Source: SXTU01 sp964496695 (GTDB lineage: Bacteria > Verrucomicrobiota > Verrucomicrobiia > Limisphaerales > SXTU01). Taken from it: a stretch of 64,000 bases of DNA. Shown piece after piece: positions 7,516 to 15,985 of this stretch (its first letter is position 1; every line of letters starts with the position of its first letter). A model generated the notes under the pieces. That model made no database searches. It saw only the letters and a list, made by a program, of their open reading frames with translations, and was not told where the DNA came from. Both the position numbers and the translations under genes were made by a program. The stretch spans positions 19,857 through 83,856 of the forward strand of contig CAZCBE010000011.1 of NCBI GenBank assembly GCA_964496695.1, in the 5' to 3' direction.

Positions 7516-9315
7516 ATGCCGTTCCTGACCTATCCTTTGGCCCTTCTCGCGGCGGCGGCTCTTCCCGCGCTGGCCGCCATTTACATCCTGCGCAACCGCT
7601 ACCGGCGGCGCACGGTGTCGAGCCTCATGCTGTGGGAGTTCGCCGTGCTGTCGCGCGAGGGTGGGGCCAAGGTCAACAAGCTCCAGCTTCCACTCGTCTT
7701 CTTCTTGGAACTGCTTGCGCTCGCGCTGCTCGTCACCGCCGCCACCGGCCCGCGCTGGCAGCTTCCTGCCCACGCCCGTCCGCTCGTCATCATCCTCGAC
7801 GACTCCGCCTCGATGCTCGCGACCGAGAGCAGTGGGGCAGGCTTCCAGCCTGCCTCGCCGGGCGTCCCGCCCGCGAACTCTCCCCGCACCAAAGCCGCCG
7901 CCGCCCTCGACGATTTGCTCAAGTCCCGCAAGTTCCTCTCCATCCGCCTAGTCCTTGCCGGACAAAAACCCCGTGTCCTCGGCAGCGCCGTCACCACCGC
8001 CACCGAAGTCCGCGAGCTGCTCGCGCAGTGGACCTGTCAGTCGCCCGATGCCGCGCTCGACGCCGCAGTCGCGCTCGCCAACGACCTCGGCGGACCGCAG
8101 TCCCAGTTCCTCGTGCTGACGGACCGCCCGCCGCCCGGCACGGAGTTTACCGGCAACCGCATCCAGTGGTGGGCCTTCGGCGCGTCGGTGCCGAACCTGG
8201 CCTTCGTCAACGCCACCCGCACCACGCATGGCGACGCCGACCGCGTGCTGCTGGAGGTGGCGAACTTCTCCGCGAGCGCGAGCGCCAGCGCGGCCTACCG
8301 CATCACGAGCGGAAGCAACTTGTTGCGCAACGCCACGCTCAGTCTGGAGCCCCGCGCCCGCCAGCGGCTCATCCTGAACCTGCCCGCCGGCACGCCGGCC
8401 ATCGAAGCCACGCTCGCTGCCGACGCATTGGCGGCTGACAACCGCGTGACGCTGCTGCCCGCCGTGCGCAAGCGCATCCGCGTCCAGAACTCGCTGGAAG
8501 ACACGTCGCTCCGCACGCAGGTGGACCGGGCGCTCGACGCCACCGGCCTGCGCAGTTCCATCGCCGCCGCGCCGGAACTGATCCTGCACAATGCCCGCGC
8601 CACACCCGTTGGCACGAACGCCTGGGGCCTGCGCATCCTGGCCGGCACCAACAACGCCACGCCGCACACGGGGCCGTTCATCGTGGACACCGCGCATCCC
8701 CTCGCGCGCGGGCTGGCACTCGACGGCGTCGTCTGGACGGCGGCTGCGCCGGGCACCAATCAATTCGGCCTGCCGATCGTCACGGCTGGCAACACGCCGC
8801 TCTTGTCCGCGACCGAGGATGCGCTGGGCCGCCAGCAAATCACGCTGCATCTGGTGCCGGATCGTTCGACCCTCACCGCCACGCCCAACTGGCCGATCTT
8901 CTTCTGGAACCTGCTCACCTGGCGCGCGCGGGAAACCCCGGGCCTGACGGAAAGCAACTTCCGCCTCGGTTCCGAGGTCGCGGTTCGTGCGCTGACCAAC
9001 TCCGCGCAGCTCACCTTGCCCGGCGGCGCCACCCGCACGCTCACCAAGACGGCGGAGGAGTTCGTCCTCGAACCCGAATTGTCCGGCCTCTACACGGTCA
9101 CCGCCGGAGTCAGCACCTGGCAATTCGCGGTGAACCTGCTGGCCCCCGAGGAGTCCGACCTCAGCACCGCCAAGGCCGGCAAGTGGGGCGAGTGGGAACG
9201 CCCGGAAGAGACGCGGCGCGAGTATTCGAGCGTCCTGTGGCTCTTCGTCCTCGGCGCGCTGGTCGTCATGGTCTCGCACCTGTTCCTCGTGACGCATAGC
9301 AAGGGGAGGGTGTGA
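7516..9315 (+). CDS. BatA-like VWA membrane protein
   Basis: The 599-residue product has the BatA N-terminal helix pair (residues 1-25 and ~57-76, with the arginine-rich loop RNRYRRR between them). A VWA domain follows, with MIDAS motif DDSAS at 95-99. A further GATase-like region and a C-terminal helix at about 575-592 follow. ATG 7516 was chosen because upstream codons read through the CCAATG repeat. Residues ~105-121 are encoded by a palindromic repeat inserted in frame just after the MIDAS strand. It is the last gene of the operon and probably works with the DUF58 protein. Confidence 0.88.
   Translation: MPFLTYPLALLAAAALPALAAIYILRNRYRRRTVSSLMLWEFAVLSREGGAKVNKLQLPLVFFLELLALALLVTAATGPRWQLPAHARPLVIILDDSASMLATESSGAGFQPASPGVPPANSPRTKAAAALDDLLKSRKFLSIRLVLAGQKPRVLGSAVTTATEVRELLAQWTCQSPDAALDAAVALANDLGGPQSQFLVLTDRPPPGTEFTGNRIQWWAFGASVPNLAFVNATRTTHGDADRVLLEVANFSASASASAAYRITSGSNLLRNATLSLEPRARQRLILNLPAGTPAIEATLAADALAADNRVTLLPAVRKRIRVQNSLEDTSLRTQVDRALDATGLRSSIAAAPELILHNARATPVGTNAWGLRILAGTNNATPHTGPFIVDTAHPLARGLALDGVVWTAAAPGTNQFGLPIVTAGNTPLLSATEDALGRQQITLHLVPDRSTLTATPNWPIFFWNLLTWRARETPGLTESNFRLGSEVAVRALTNSAQLTLPGGATRTLTKTAEEFVLEPELSGLYTVTAGVSTWQFAVNLLAPEESDLSTAKAGKWGEWERPEETRREYSSVLWLFVLGALVVMVSHLFLVTHSKGRV
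7832..7876. repeat. REP-like double hairpin inserted in the BatA-like gene
   Basis: Positions 7836-7854 read ggcaggct-tcc-agcctgcc, an 8-bp-arm hairpin. It is followed at ~7860-7872 by gggcg-tcc-cgccc. The unit length keeps the frame and adds a Gly/Pro-rich loop (GAGFQPASPGVPP) to the VWA domain. The hairpins with TCC-type loops match the style of the intergenic cluster at 51074-51165. Confidence 0.75.
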
Positions 9316-9739
9316 GGTGTCCAATGTCCAAGGCCCAATGACCAGTCAATGTCCAATGCCGAATGGAGGCGGGTGGGCGTTGGAGTTGAAGCGAACCGTT
9401 TTGACTACCGGACACGCCGCGCTGACTGCTCCCTCTCCAACATCGGGATGTGGGCCGGGGTGAGGGGGCAGCCATGCGGAGCAAAGGGTGGCCTCGCATA
9501 CCCCAGTCGAGTTGTCGGACGGGCCTTGGAAGTATTGACCGCCGCACCTGTTTCCCTTCGGGCGTTCAGCCCCCAACCTGACCTGGTCCCCCGATGAGAA
9601 AAGCGGGAAATGAATGTCGAACTTGGCCGCTTAATTCGGGCAGCCGGCATATCGTTGTCCGCTGCCCGCGGCGCGACAGTCACTCGTTCGCACGAAGATT
9701 GAACTTTGCCCGTCCCCGCCCGCTCCCTATAAGAAACCC
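9316..9739. other. Intergenic region, 424 bp
   Basis: It begins with a half-array of CCAATG words (to ~9365) and continues with GC-rich sequence containing imperfect palindromes (for example around 9430-9475, ccctctcc and ggtgaggggg). No convincing gene was found. The last 60 bases are AT-richer (ttgaacttt and tataag before the ATG at 9740) and may hold the promoter of the ExbB-like gene, but the spacing fits no standard consensus. Confidence 0.5.
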
Positions 9740-10363
9740 ATGCTGCCGACGTTACTCTCCGCGGGCGGGCCGGTCGTGTGGCTTCTGCTGCTCTTGAGCG
9801 CGGTTGCCATCGCCGTGTTCATTGAGCGGGTGCTGCACTTTCACCGGGCGCAGATCAACTCCGCCGAGTTTCTCGCGGGAGTGCGCACTGTGCTCAAGCG
9901 TGACAACGTGGTCGAGGCGCTCTCGATCTGCGATGCCACGCCCGGTCCGGTCGCCAGGCTCGTCAAGAACGCGATCCTCAGCCGCGAGCGGGGGCGCGAG
10001 GGCGTGCGGGAGGCGCTGGAGGACACGGGCCTGCAGGAAGTTCCCCGGCTGGAGGAGAAGCTTAACCTGATCGCCACCATCGCGCAGATCGCGCCGCTGT
10101 TGGGGTTGCTCGGCACTTCGCTGGGCTTCATCAAGATGTTCGGCGTGATGGAGAAGGAAGGCCAGTTCGCCCACGCGGCGATGCTCACCGGTGGCGTCTG
10201 GCAGGCGCTGGTCTGCACCGCGCTGGGGCTGGCGGTCGCGATTCCGTGCTATGTGGGTTACAATTATCTCGTCAGTCGGGTGAACCAGATTGTCCTCGAC
10301 ATGGAGAAGTCCTCGAACGAAATCCTGAACCTCGTGACGGGGGAGAATGGGAGGAAGGGGTGA
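9740..10363 (+). CDS. MotA/TolQ/ExbB proton channel family protein
   Basis: The 207-residue product has the three-helix TolQ/ExbB layout: helix 1 at ~8-28, a cytoplasmic loop, and helices at ~112-132 and ~152-175. The conserved segment LNLIATIAQIAPLLGLLGTS with a following GFIKMF is diagnostic. With the ExbD-like protein encoded next it should form an inner-membrane stator that uses proton-motive force to drive an outer-membrane or envelope process. The partner TonB or TolA is not in the window. Confidence 0.92.
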   Translation: MLPTLLSAGGPVVWLLLLLSAVAIAVFIERVLHFHRAQINSAEFLAGVRTVLKRDNVVEALSICDATPGPVARLVKNAILSRERGREGVREALEDTGLQEVPRLEEKLNLIATIAQIAPLLGLLGTSLGFIKMFGVMEKEGQFAHAAMLTGGVWQALVCTALGLAVAIPCYVGYNYLVSRVNQIVLDMEKSSNEILNLVTGENGRKG

Positions 10364-10472
10364 GGGGGATTAGGATTAAGAGCAGGAGTAGGATTATGAG
10401 CGCGAAGCCATCCGTGCGCTCACACTCCCTCCCTAATCTTACTCCTACTCCTACTCCTAATCTTAATCTCCC
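10364..10472. repeat. GGATTA/AGTAGG-word intergenic hairpin
   Basis: The left arm reads ggattaggattaag with aggagtaggatta. The right arm carries the reverse-complement words (taatcttactcctactcc). The word pattern differs completely from the CCAATG hairpins but the plan is the same: word array, short centre, complementary word array. It lies between the exbB-like and exbD-like genes, 6 bases before the ATG. Confidence 0.8.
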
Positions 10473-10478
10473 TTCCCT

Positions 10479-10925
10479 ATGAGATTCCCCCGTCACGCCC
10501 GCATCTTCCGTGGCCAGCTCGACGCGGCGCCGTTCGCCGGGGTGTTCTTCCTCGTCCTGATCTTCATCACCTTCAACTCCCAGCTCGTCTTCACGCCCGG
10601 CATTCGGGTGGAACTCCCTTCCGCCAGCGGATTGTCGGGCACGACCAATCTGACCACGATCGTCGTGGTGGCCCCGAGCGGCCAGCTCTACTACAAGAAC
10701 CAGGTGATCTCGGAAGCAGAGCTGAAGCAGCAGCTTCGCGTCGCCGCCGACATGGCCCGCAGCAACCGGGAACGCCTCACGCTGGTGGTGATGGCGGACA
10801 AGCTGACGCCCAACGAAGTGACGTTTCGTCTCGCCGAACTGGCACGGGAGGCGGGGATCACGGAGTTGCTCCAGGCGGCCCGTCCGCCGCTGGCTCCGCA
10901 GCCGGTGGTTCCCGGGCAGCCTTGA
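10479..10925 (+). CDS. ExbD/TolR family protein lacking the usual transmembrane Asp
   Basis: The 148-residue product has one N-terminal helix (~20-36, AGVFFLVLIFITFNSQL) and a periplasmic domain with the TolR/ExbD fold signature (LPSAS, later VVMADKLTPNEVTFRLAELAREAGI). In canonical ExbD/TolR the helix begins PLIDVVFLLLIFF, with an essential Asp. Here the aligned segment is PFAGVFFLVLIFI, so the Asp is replaced by Gly; the nearest Asp is six residues earlier in GQLDAAPF. It is the partner of the ExbB-like protein upstream. Confidence 0.85.
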   Translation: MRFPRHARIFRGQLDAAPFAGVFFLVLIFITFNSQLVFTPGIRVELPSASGLSGTTNLTTIVVVAPSGQLYYKNQVISEAELKQQLRVAADMARSNRERLTLVVMADKLTPNEVTFRLAELAREAGITELLQAARPPLAPQPVVPGQP

Positions 10926-11100
10926 GGACGGCAACGGACGTTTTTTCAGAGCGAAGCGCGGGCGCAGGGAGGTGGTTGGCGGCGCGGGTTTTGCCTCGAT
11001 TTTAGCCGGCTGTTTTTCCCAGGTCGCAGCTCATTTGCCTGTTTCAGGATTTTATTGAATAGCCAGTGATGCCTCGCGTCGGCCAATAAGAGATTCAGCT

Positions 11101-13659
11101 ATGATCAAACACGCCGCACTCAGCGCCCTCGCCCTCGCCGCGACCTTGACCGTGGCTTCTGCCGCGCCAGCCGCCAGCAAGACTCCCGCCGTCGCAGCCA
11201 AGCCCGCCGTGGCGGAGAAACTGGTCAGCCTCGAGCTGTTCAGCCAGCCAACGGACAAGACCGCCAAGCCGCTTCTGCTGAACGGAGCCGATGCGCGGGT
11301 GCAGTTGCTTGTCCACGCCCGGTTCGCGTCCGGCCTCGAGAGCGACTACTCGGGCAAGGTCACTTACACCGTCAAGCCGCTGAAGGTTGTGGACGTGGAC
11401 AAGACGGGCTACCTCATTCCGCAGGGTGACGGCACTGCCACCGTCACGGCGAAGTCGCCGGAAGGTCTGACCGCTACCGCCACCGTCACGGTGACGAATT
11501 TCAAGGCGGTGCCGACCATCAACTTCGCGAACTCCATCGTCCCTATCTTCACCAAGGCCGGCTGCAACGGCGGCGGCTGCCACGGCAAGAGCGGCGGGCA
11601 AAACGGTTTCCGCCTCTCGCTGCTCGGCTTCGAGCCGGCGGAAGACTTCGAGTATCTCGTGAAGGAAGCCCGCGGACGCCGGCTCTCGACGGCGGCGCCG
11701 GACACCTCGCTGTTGCTGCTCAAGGGCGCGGGCATCGTCCCGCACGGCGGCGGCACGCGGTGGGATGCGGACTCATTCGACTTCGCGCTGGTGAAGCGCT
11801 GGATCGCCCAGGGCATGCCCTACGGCAGCGAGAAGGACCCGGTGGTCACGCGCGTCGAGGTCTTCCCCAAGGAGCGGACCATGCAGCCCGGTGCCGAGCA
11901 GCAGCTCAAGGTGCTCGCGCATTATTCGGACGGCCACTTCGAGGACGTCACGCGCGGCGCGCTTTTCGAGGCGAACGACAAGGACATGGCCACCGCCGAG
12001 CCGTCAGGCCTCGTGAAGTTTGCCAGCCAGCCGGGCGACGTTGGCATCATGGTGCGCTATCAGTCGAAGGTGTCCGTGTTCCGGGCCACCGTCCCGCTGG
12101 GCGCGCCGGTGCAGCACCTGCCGGTGGCGAAGAACTTCATTGATGAGTCGGTCTTCAAGAAGCTCAAGCGCATCGGCCTCCCGCCCAGCGAAGTTTGCGA
12201 CGACGCAACCTTCGTCCGCCGCGTGACGCTGGATCTCGCGGGCCGTCTGCCGAACGCGGACGAGACCACGGCCTTCCTCGCCGACAAGTCCGCCGCCAAG
12301 CGCGAAGCGCTCGTGGATCGCCTGCTCGCCAGTGGTGACTATGCCGACTACTTTGCGAACTTCTGGGGCGCGCTGCTCCGCAACCAGCGGTCGTCCGTCA
12401 ATGGCCGCACCGAGCCTTACATGCGCGGCACGTTTGCCTTCCATTCGTGGATTCGCGACAGCCTCGCGAGCAACAAGCCTTACGACCAGTTCGCCCGCGA
12501 GATTCTCGCGGCGTCGGGTGACATCGGACAGAACCCGCCGGTCGCTTGGTATCGTCAGGTGAAGACGGCGCAGAACCAGCTTGAGGACACCGCACAGCTC
12601 TTCCTCGGCCTGCGCCTCCAATGCGCCCAGTGCCATCACCATCCTTACGAGAAGTGGAGCCAGGCGGACTACTACAGCTTCGGCGCGTTCTTCAGCCAGG
12701 TCAGCCGCAAGCCCGGTTCGCAGCCCGGTGAGGAACTGGTCTTCGCCAAGCGCGGCGCTCCGACCATGGCGAACAAGAAGAACAATGTGGCCCTCAAGCC
12801 CGCCGGCCTCGGCGAGAAGCCGCTCGACATTCCTGCCGACGAGGACGCCCGTCAGTCGCTGGCCGACTGGCTGAGCCGCAAGGACAACACTTTCTTCGCG
12901 CACTCGCTGGTGAACCGCTACTGGAAGCACTTTTTCAACCGCGGCCTCGTCGAGCCGGAAGACGACATGCGCGAGACGAACCCGCCGGTGAACCCCGAGT
13001 TGCTCGACGCGCTGGCCAAGTCCTTCATCGAGTCCGGCTTCGACATCAAGAAGCTGGTTCGGAACATCGTCACCAGTTCCACCTACCAGCTCAGCGCCAT
13101 TCCCAACAGCCACAACGCGGGCGACAAGCAGAACTTCTCCCGCTACTACCCGAAGCGCCTCAGCGCCGAGGTGCTTTTCGACGCGATCAACACGGTGACC
13201 AAGGCCGAGGCGAGCTGGTCGAACCTCCCGGCCGGCACCCGCGCCGTGCAGCTCCCGGACAACAGCTACAACAGCAGCAGCTACTTCCTGCAGGTCTTCG
13301 GCCGGCCGGATTCCGCCAGCGCCTGCGCCTGCGAGCGTTCACAGGACGCCAGCCTCGCGCAGAGCCTGCACCTGCTGAACTCCAAGGACATCCAGGCCAA
13401 ACTGACGGCCGAGAAGGGCCGTGCCGCCCTGCTTGCGGCGGATGACAAGCGCAAGGACGAGGCCAAGGTCAACGAACTCTACCTGTGGGCCTTCAGTCGT
13501 CAGGCCGAGTCCACCGAAGTGACCACGGCGAAGGAACACGTCGAGAAGAAGGTCGCGAAGGCCGCCGATGCCGATGCCCAGAAGAAGGCGCGTCGGGAGG
13601 CCTATGAGGACATCGTCTGGGCGCTGGTGAGCAGCAAAGAGTTTCTGTTCAACCACTAA
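11101..13659 (+). CDS. Exported cytochrome-type DUF1549/DUF1553 protein with Ig-like domain
   Basis: The 852-residue product starts with a signal peptide (residues 1-21, cut near VASAA). A BIG2-like bacterial Ig domain covers ~43-132. A cytochrome-like CX4CH motif (CNGGGCH, 155-161) follows, then DUF1549 (from about IDESVFKKLKRIGLPP) and DUF1553 near the C-terminus (SLVNRYWKHFFNRGLVEPED). A second heme-type motif CAQCH lies at ~507. Such proteins are abundant in Planctomycetota and Verrucomicrobiota and nearly always pair with a DUF1501 protein, as here at 13751. They are thought to act in the periplasm, possibly in polysaccharide breakdown; the biochemical role is not established. Confidence 0.93.
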   Translation: MIKHAALSALALAATLTVASAAPAASKTPAVAAKPAVAEKLVSLELFSQPTDKTAKPLLLNGADARVQLLVHARFASGLESDYSGKVTYTVKPLKVVDVDKTGYLIPQGDGTATVTAKSPEGLTATATVTVTNFKAVPTINFANSIVPIFTKAGCNGGGCHGKSGGQNGFRLSLLGFEPAEDFEYLVKEARGRRLSTAAPDTSLLLLKGAGIVPHGGGTRWDADSFDFALVKRWIAQGMPYGSEKDPVVTRVEVFPKERTMQPGAEQQLKVLAHYSDGHFEDVTRGALFEANDKDMATAEPSGLVKFASQPGDVGIMVRYQSKVSVFRATVPLGAPVQHLPVAKNFIDESVFKKLKRIGLPPSEVCDDATFVRRVTLDLAGRLPNADETTAFLADKSAAKREALVDRLLASGDYADYFANFWGALLRNQRSSVNGRTEPYMRGTFAFHSWIRDSLASNKPYDQFAREILAASGDIGQNPPVAWYRQVKTAQNQLEDTAQLFLGLRLQCAQCHHHPYEKWSQADYYSFGAFFSQVSRKPGSQPGEELVFAKRGAPTMANKKNNVALKPAGLGEKPLDIPADEDARQSLADWLSRKDNTFFAHSLVNRYWKHFFNRGLVEPEDDMRETNPPVNPELLDALAKSFIESGFDIKKLVRNIVTSSTYQLSAIPNSHNAGDKQNFSRYYPKRLSAEVLFDAINTVTKAEASWSNLPAGTRAVQLPDNSYNSSSYFLQVFGRPDSASACACERSQDASLAQSLHLLNSKDIQAKLTAEKGRAALLAADDKRKDEAKVNELYLWAFSRQAESTEVTTAKEHVEKKVAKAADADAQKKARREAYEDIVWALVSSKEFLFNH

Positions 13660-13750
13660 GCGGTGGCCGGGGCCGGGGCTGGGTGTAGAAAAGGCAAAGA
13701 CGGTTGAATGACCGCACCTGCCCGGACATCTGATTTTTAGCACAAAACGC

Positions 13751-15145
13751 ATGAACCTCCGTCCTGAACAAATTGGCTGCCCGGAGTTCCGCCGTCTGCT
13801 GCGCGCCGACCGGCGTGGCTTCCTGCGCGCGGGTTTCCTCGGTTTCGCGGGCCTCTCGTTGTCCAATTTGCTCCGCATGGAGGCGCAGGCCAAGGCCGCC
13901 GGGGGCAAGACCTCGCGCGACAAGTCCGTCATCATCCTCTGGATGCGCGGCGGCCCCAGTCAGCACGAGACGTGGGACCCGAAGCCCGACGCGCCGCAGG
14001 ATTACCGCGGTGCGTTTGGCGCGATGAGCACCAGCGTGCCGGGCATCCAGATCTGCGACCTGATGCCGATGTCGGCGAAGATCCAGCACAAGTATTCCAT
14101 CATCCGCAGCCTGCACCACAACGACGCGGGCCACTCTGCTGGCGACCAGATCATGTTCACCGGCTACAACCCCCTGCCGGCCCAAAATCTGGAGCTGAAC
14201 GCCTATCCGAGTTGCGGGTCCATCGTCGCCAAGGAACTCGGCCACCAGAACCCCAAGCTCCCGGCCTACGTCGTCATTCCGCGCAACATGCCCGGCTCCG
14301 GGTCAGCATATCTCGGGAAGAAATACGCCGCGTTTGCCACGGAAGCCGACCCTGCCAAGGATGGCCCGTTCTCCATCCCGAACTTCACTCCCGTGGACGG
14401 CATTTCTTTTGACCGGCTGGAGGAGCGCCGGAAGCTGCTTGGCAACTTTGATCAGATCCGCCGCGAGGTGGACGCCTCGGGCGCGATGAGCGCCATGGAC
14501 AGTTTCCAGCAGCAGGCGTGGGACATCGTCGGCGGACCGGACGCGCGCACGGCTTTTGATCTCGATGCCGAGCCGGCCAAGATTCGCGAGCGCTACGGTT
14601 TCATGCCGGAATACGTCGCGCCCACGCCCGACCGCTGCGGTGTGCCCGCCTGGAGCCAGCGCATGCTGCTGGCCCGCCGCCTCGTCGAAGCCGGAGTGCG
14701 CCTGGTCACGGTGGATCTCCGCTGGTGGGACACGCATGTGAAGGGCTACGAGTCCATGCGTGACGGCTTTCTCCCGCGCTGGGACCGCGCCTACACCGCC
14801 TTGATCGAAGACCTCGACCAACGCGGCATGCTCGACACCACGATGGTCATCGCCTGGGGCGAATTCGGCCGCACGCCGCGCGTGAACTCCACGGGCGGTC
14901 GTGACCACTATCCGAACGTCTTCAGTGCTGCCGTTGCCGGTGGTGGCATCAAGGGCGGCCGCGTCATTGGTTCCTCGGACAAGCAGGGTGCCTACCCGGC
15001 CGACAATCCCAAGAAGGCCCAGGACGTGCTGGCCACGATGTATCGCCACTTCGGCATCGACATCACGAAGAACTACGACGATCTCCAAGGCCGCCCGAAC
15101 CCGATCCTCCCGCACGGCACGCCAATTGACGAGTTGTTCGCCTGA
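13751..15145 (+). CDS. Tat-exported DUF1501 protein
   Basis: The 464-residue product begins with a twin-arginine signal containing DRRGFLRAGFLGFAGLSL. The body is a full DUF1501 domain (sulfatase/alkaline-phosphatase-like fold) with IILWMRGGPSQHETWDPK near the start and WGEFGRTPRVN near the C-terminus. It follows the DUF1549/DUF1553 gene by 91 bp on the same strand, the usual pairing, and the two are likely co-transcribed and act together in the periplasm. A second, more distant DUF1501 gene is at 54180. The function of the family is unknown. Confidence 0.93.
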   Translation: MNLRPEQIGCPEFRRLLRADRRGFLRAGFLGFAGLSLSNLLRMEAQAKAAGGKTSRDKSVIILWMRGGPSQHETWDPKPDAPQDYRGAFGAMSTSVPGIQICDLMPMSAKIQHKYSIIRSLHHNDAGHSAGDQIMFTGYNPLPAQNLELNAYPSCGSIVAKELGHQNPKLPAYVVIPRNMPGSGSAYLGKKYAAFATEADPAKDGPFSIPNFTPVDGISFDRLEERRKLLGNFDQIRREVDASGAMSAMDSFQQQAWDIVGGPDARTAFDLDAEPAKIRERYGFMPEYVAPTPDRCGVPAWSQRMLLARRLVEAGVRLVTVDLRWWDTHVKGYESMRDGFLPRWDRAYTALIEDLDQRGMLDTTMVIAWGEFGRTPRVNSTGGRDHYPNVFSAAVAGGGIKGGRVIGSSDKQGAYPADNPKKAQDVLATMYRHFGIDITKNYDDLQGRPNPILPHGTPIDELFA

Positions 15146-15147
15146 TT

Positions 15148-15304
15148 CCCCGGTAGGGTGAGACTCTGTCGAACCCCATCTGCCGACACAGTCGGCGCGA
15201 GCGAAGCGAGCATCTCGGTAACATCGGGCCTGTGATTGAAGAAGCTCGCTGCGCTCGCCTCGCTCCGCTCGAAATGGGGTGCGACGGAGTCTCACCCTAC
15301 CGGG
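15148..15304. repeat. RAYT-flanking palindromic element, copy 1
   Basis: This 157-bp element has outer arms cccggtagggtgagactc and the matching gagtctcaccctaccggg. Inside are a gccgac/gtcggc hairpin and a gcgagcg/cgctcgc-rich pair, giving a multi-hairpin unit. Its right arm overlaps the 3' end of the transposase gene: the stop codon and last residues (PVG) are encoded by the element. Copy 2 lies at 15839-15985. Confidence 0.92.
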
Positions 15305-15783
15305 GTTTCGGGTCCCCAGCCCACCTCGTGGATACGGCCTTGAAAGGGCCAGTCCTCTGCTCGTGAGACCAGGCATTTGCGCACGGGATTGTTGCGCAGG
15401 TAATGCCATTTCTCCGTGTAGCTCTCTCCGTGACGAAGACGATGATGAAAGGGGTTTGACTGCCAGCGCCAATCCTCATGATCGTGCAGTTTGGCGAACT
15501 GCCGTTCCCAATACGTGTTCCATCGGTCAAACGAATATTCCAGATCGAGCGGCGCGGCAAAGAAGTGGATATGGTCGGGCATGATGACGTAGTCGCTTAC
15601 CAGCCACTTGGTCGCCTCGCGCCAAACTTGCTGAAGCCGGATATGGACGAAATCATTCGCCAGCCACCCAAGTCGTTTGTCCGTGCAGACTGTGGTCCAG
15701 ACGATGTTCGGGTCTCCCAGTCGAAGGTGGACGCCACGAGCGGGCTTCTTGCGGCCGGCATCCTCGTATGGATTGTTGCCCAT
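15292..15783 (-). CDS. REP-associated tyrosine transposase (RAYT, IS200-like Y1)
   Basis: The 163-residue product has the Y1 transposase hallmarks: the metal-binding HxH in SDYVIMPDHIHFFAAP (H71, H73) and the tyrosine segment WHYLRNNPVRKCLV (Y128), followed by the RAYT-typical SRAEDWPFQG. ATG 15783 was chosen because earlier codons read into the flanking repeat. RAYTs are single-copy, domesticated IS200-type enzymes that act on REP palindromes. This one is bordered on both sides by near-identical palindromic elements, the expected substrates. It is intact, with all key residues visible. Confidence 0.92.
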   Translation of the reverse strand: MGNNPYEDAGRKKPARGVHLRLGDPNIVWTTVCTDKRLGWLANDFVHIRLQQVWREATKWLVSDYVIMPDHIHFFAAPLDLEYSFDRWNTYWERQFAKLHDHEDWRWQSNPFHHRLRHGESYTEKWHYLRNNPVRKCLVSRAEDWPFQGRIHEVGWGPETPVG

Positions 15784-15838
15784 GGGTGGAACGTAGGAAA
15801 CTCTCCTTTCCACGTCGAGCGTCAGCGAGGTGCCAAAA

Positions 15839-15985
15839 CCCGGTAGGGTGAGACTCTGTCGAACCCCATCTGCCGACGGAGTCGGCGCGAGCGGAGCGAG
15901 CATCTCGGGATCGGCAGCCAAGCAACTCGCTGCGCTCGCCTCGCTCCGCTCGAAATGGGGTTCGACAGAGTCTCACCCTACCGGG
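15839..15985. repeat. RAYT-flanking palindromic element, copy 2
   Basis: This 147-bp copy is close to element 1, with the same outer arms (cccggtagggtgagactc) and the same inner gccgac and gcgagcg hairpins. The centre differs from copy 1. It ends one base before the cca stop codon. The two copies flank the RAYT gene in direct orientation as whole units, although each is nearly palindromic. Confidence 0.92.

Noticed and set aside
9690..9739. Promoter with ttgaac and tataag before the exbB-like gene
   Set aside because: The boxes are 23 bases apart, too far for a standard sigma-70 promoter, so no promoter was called.
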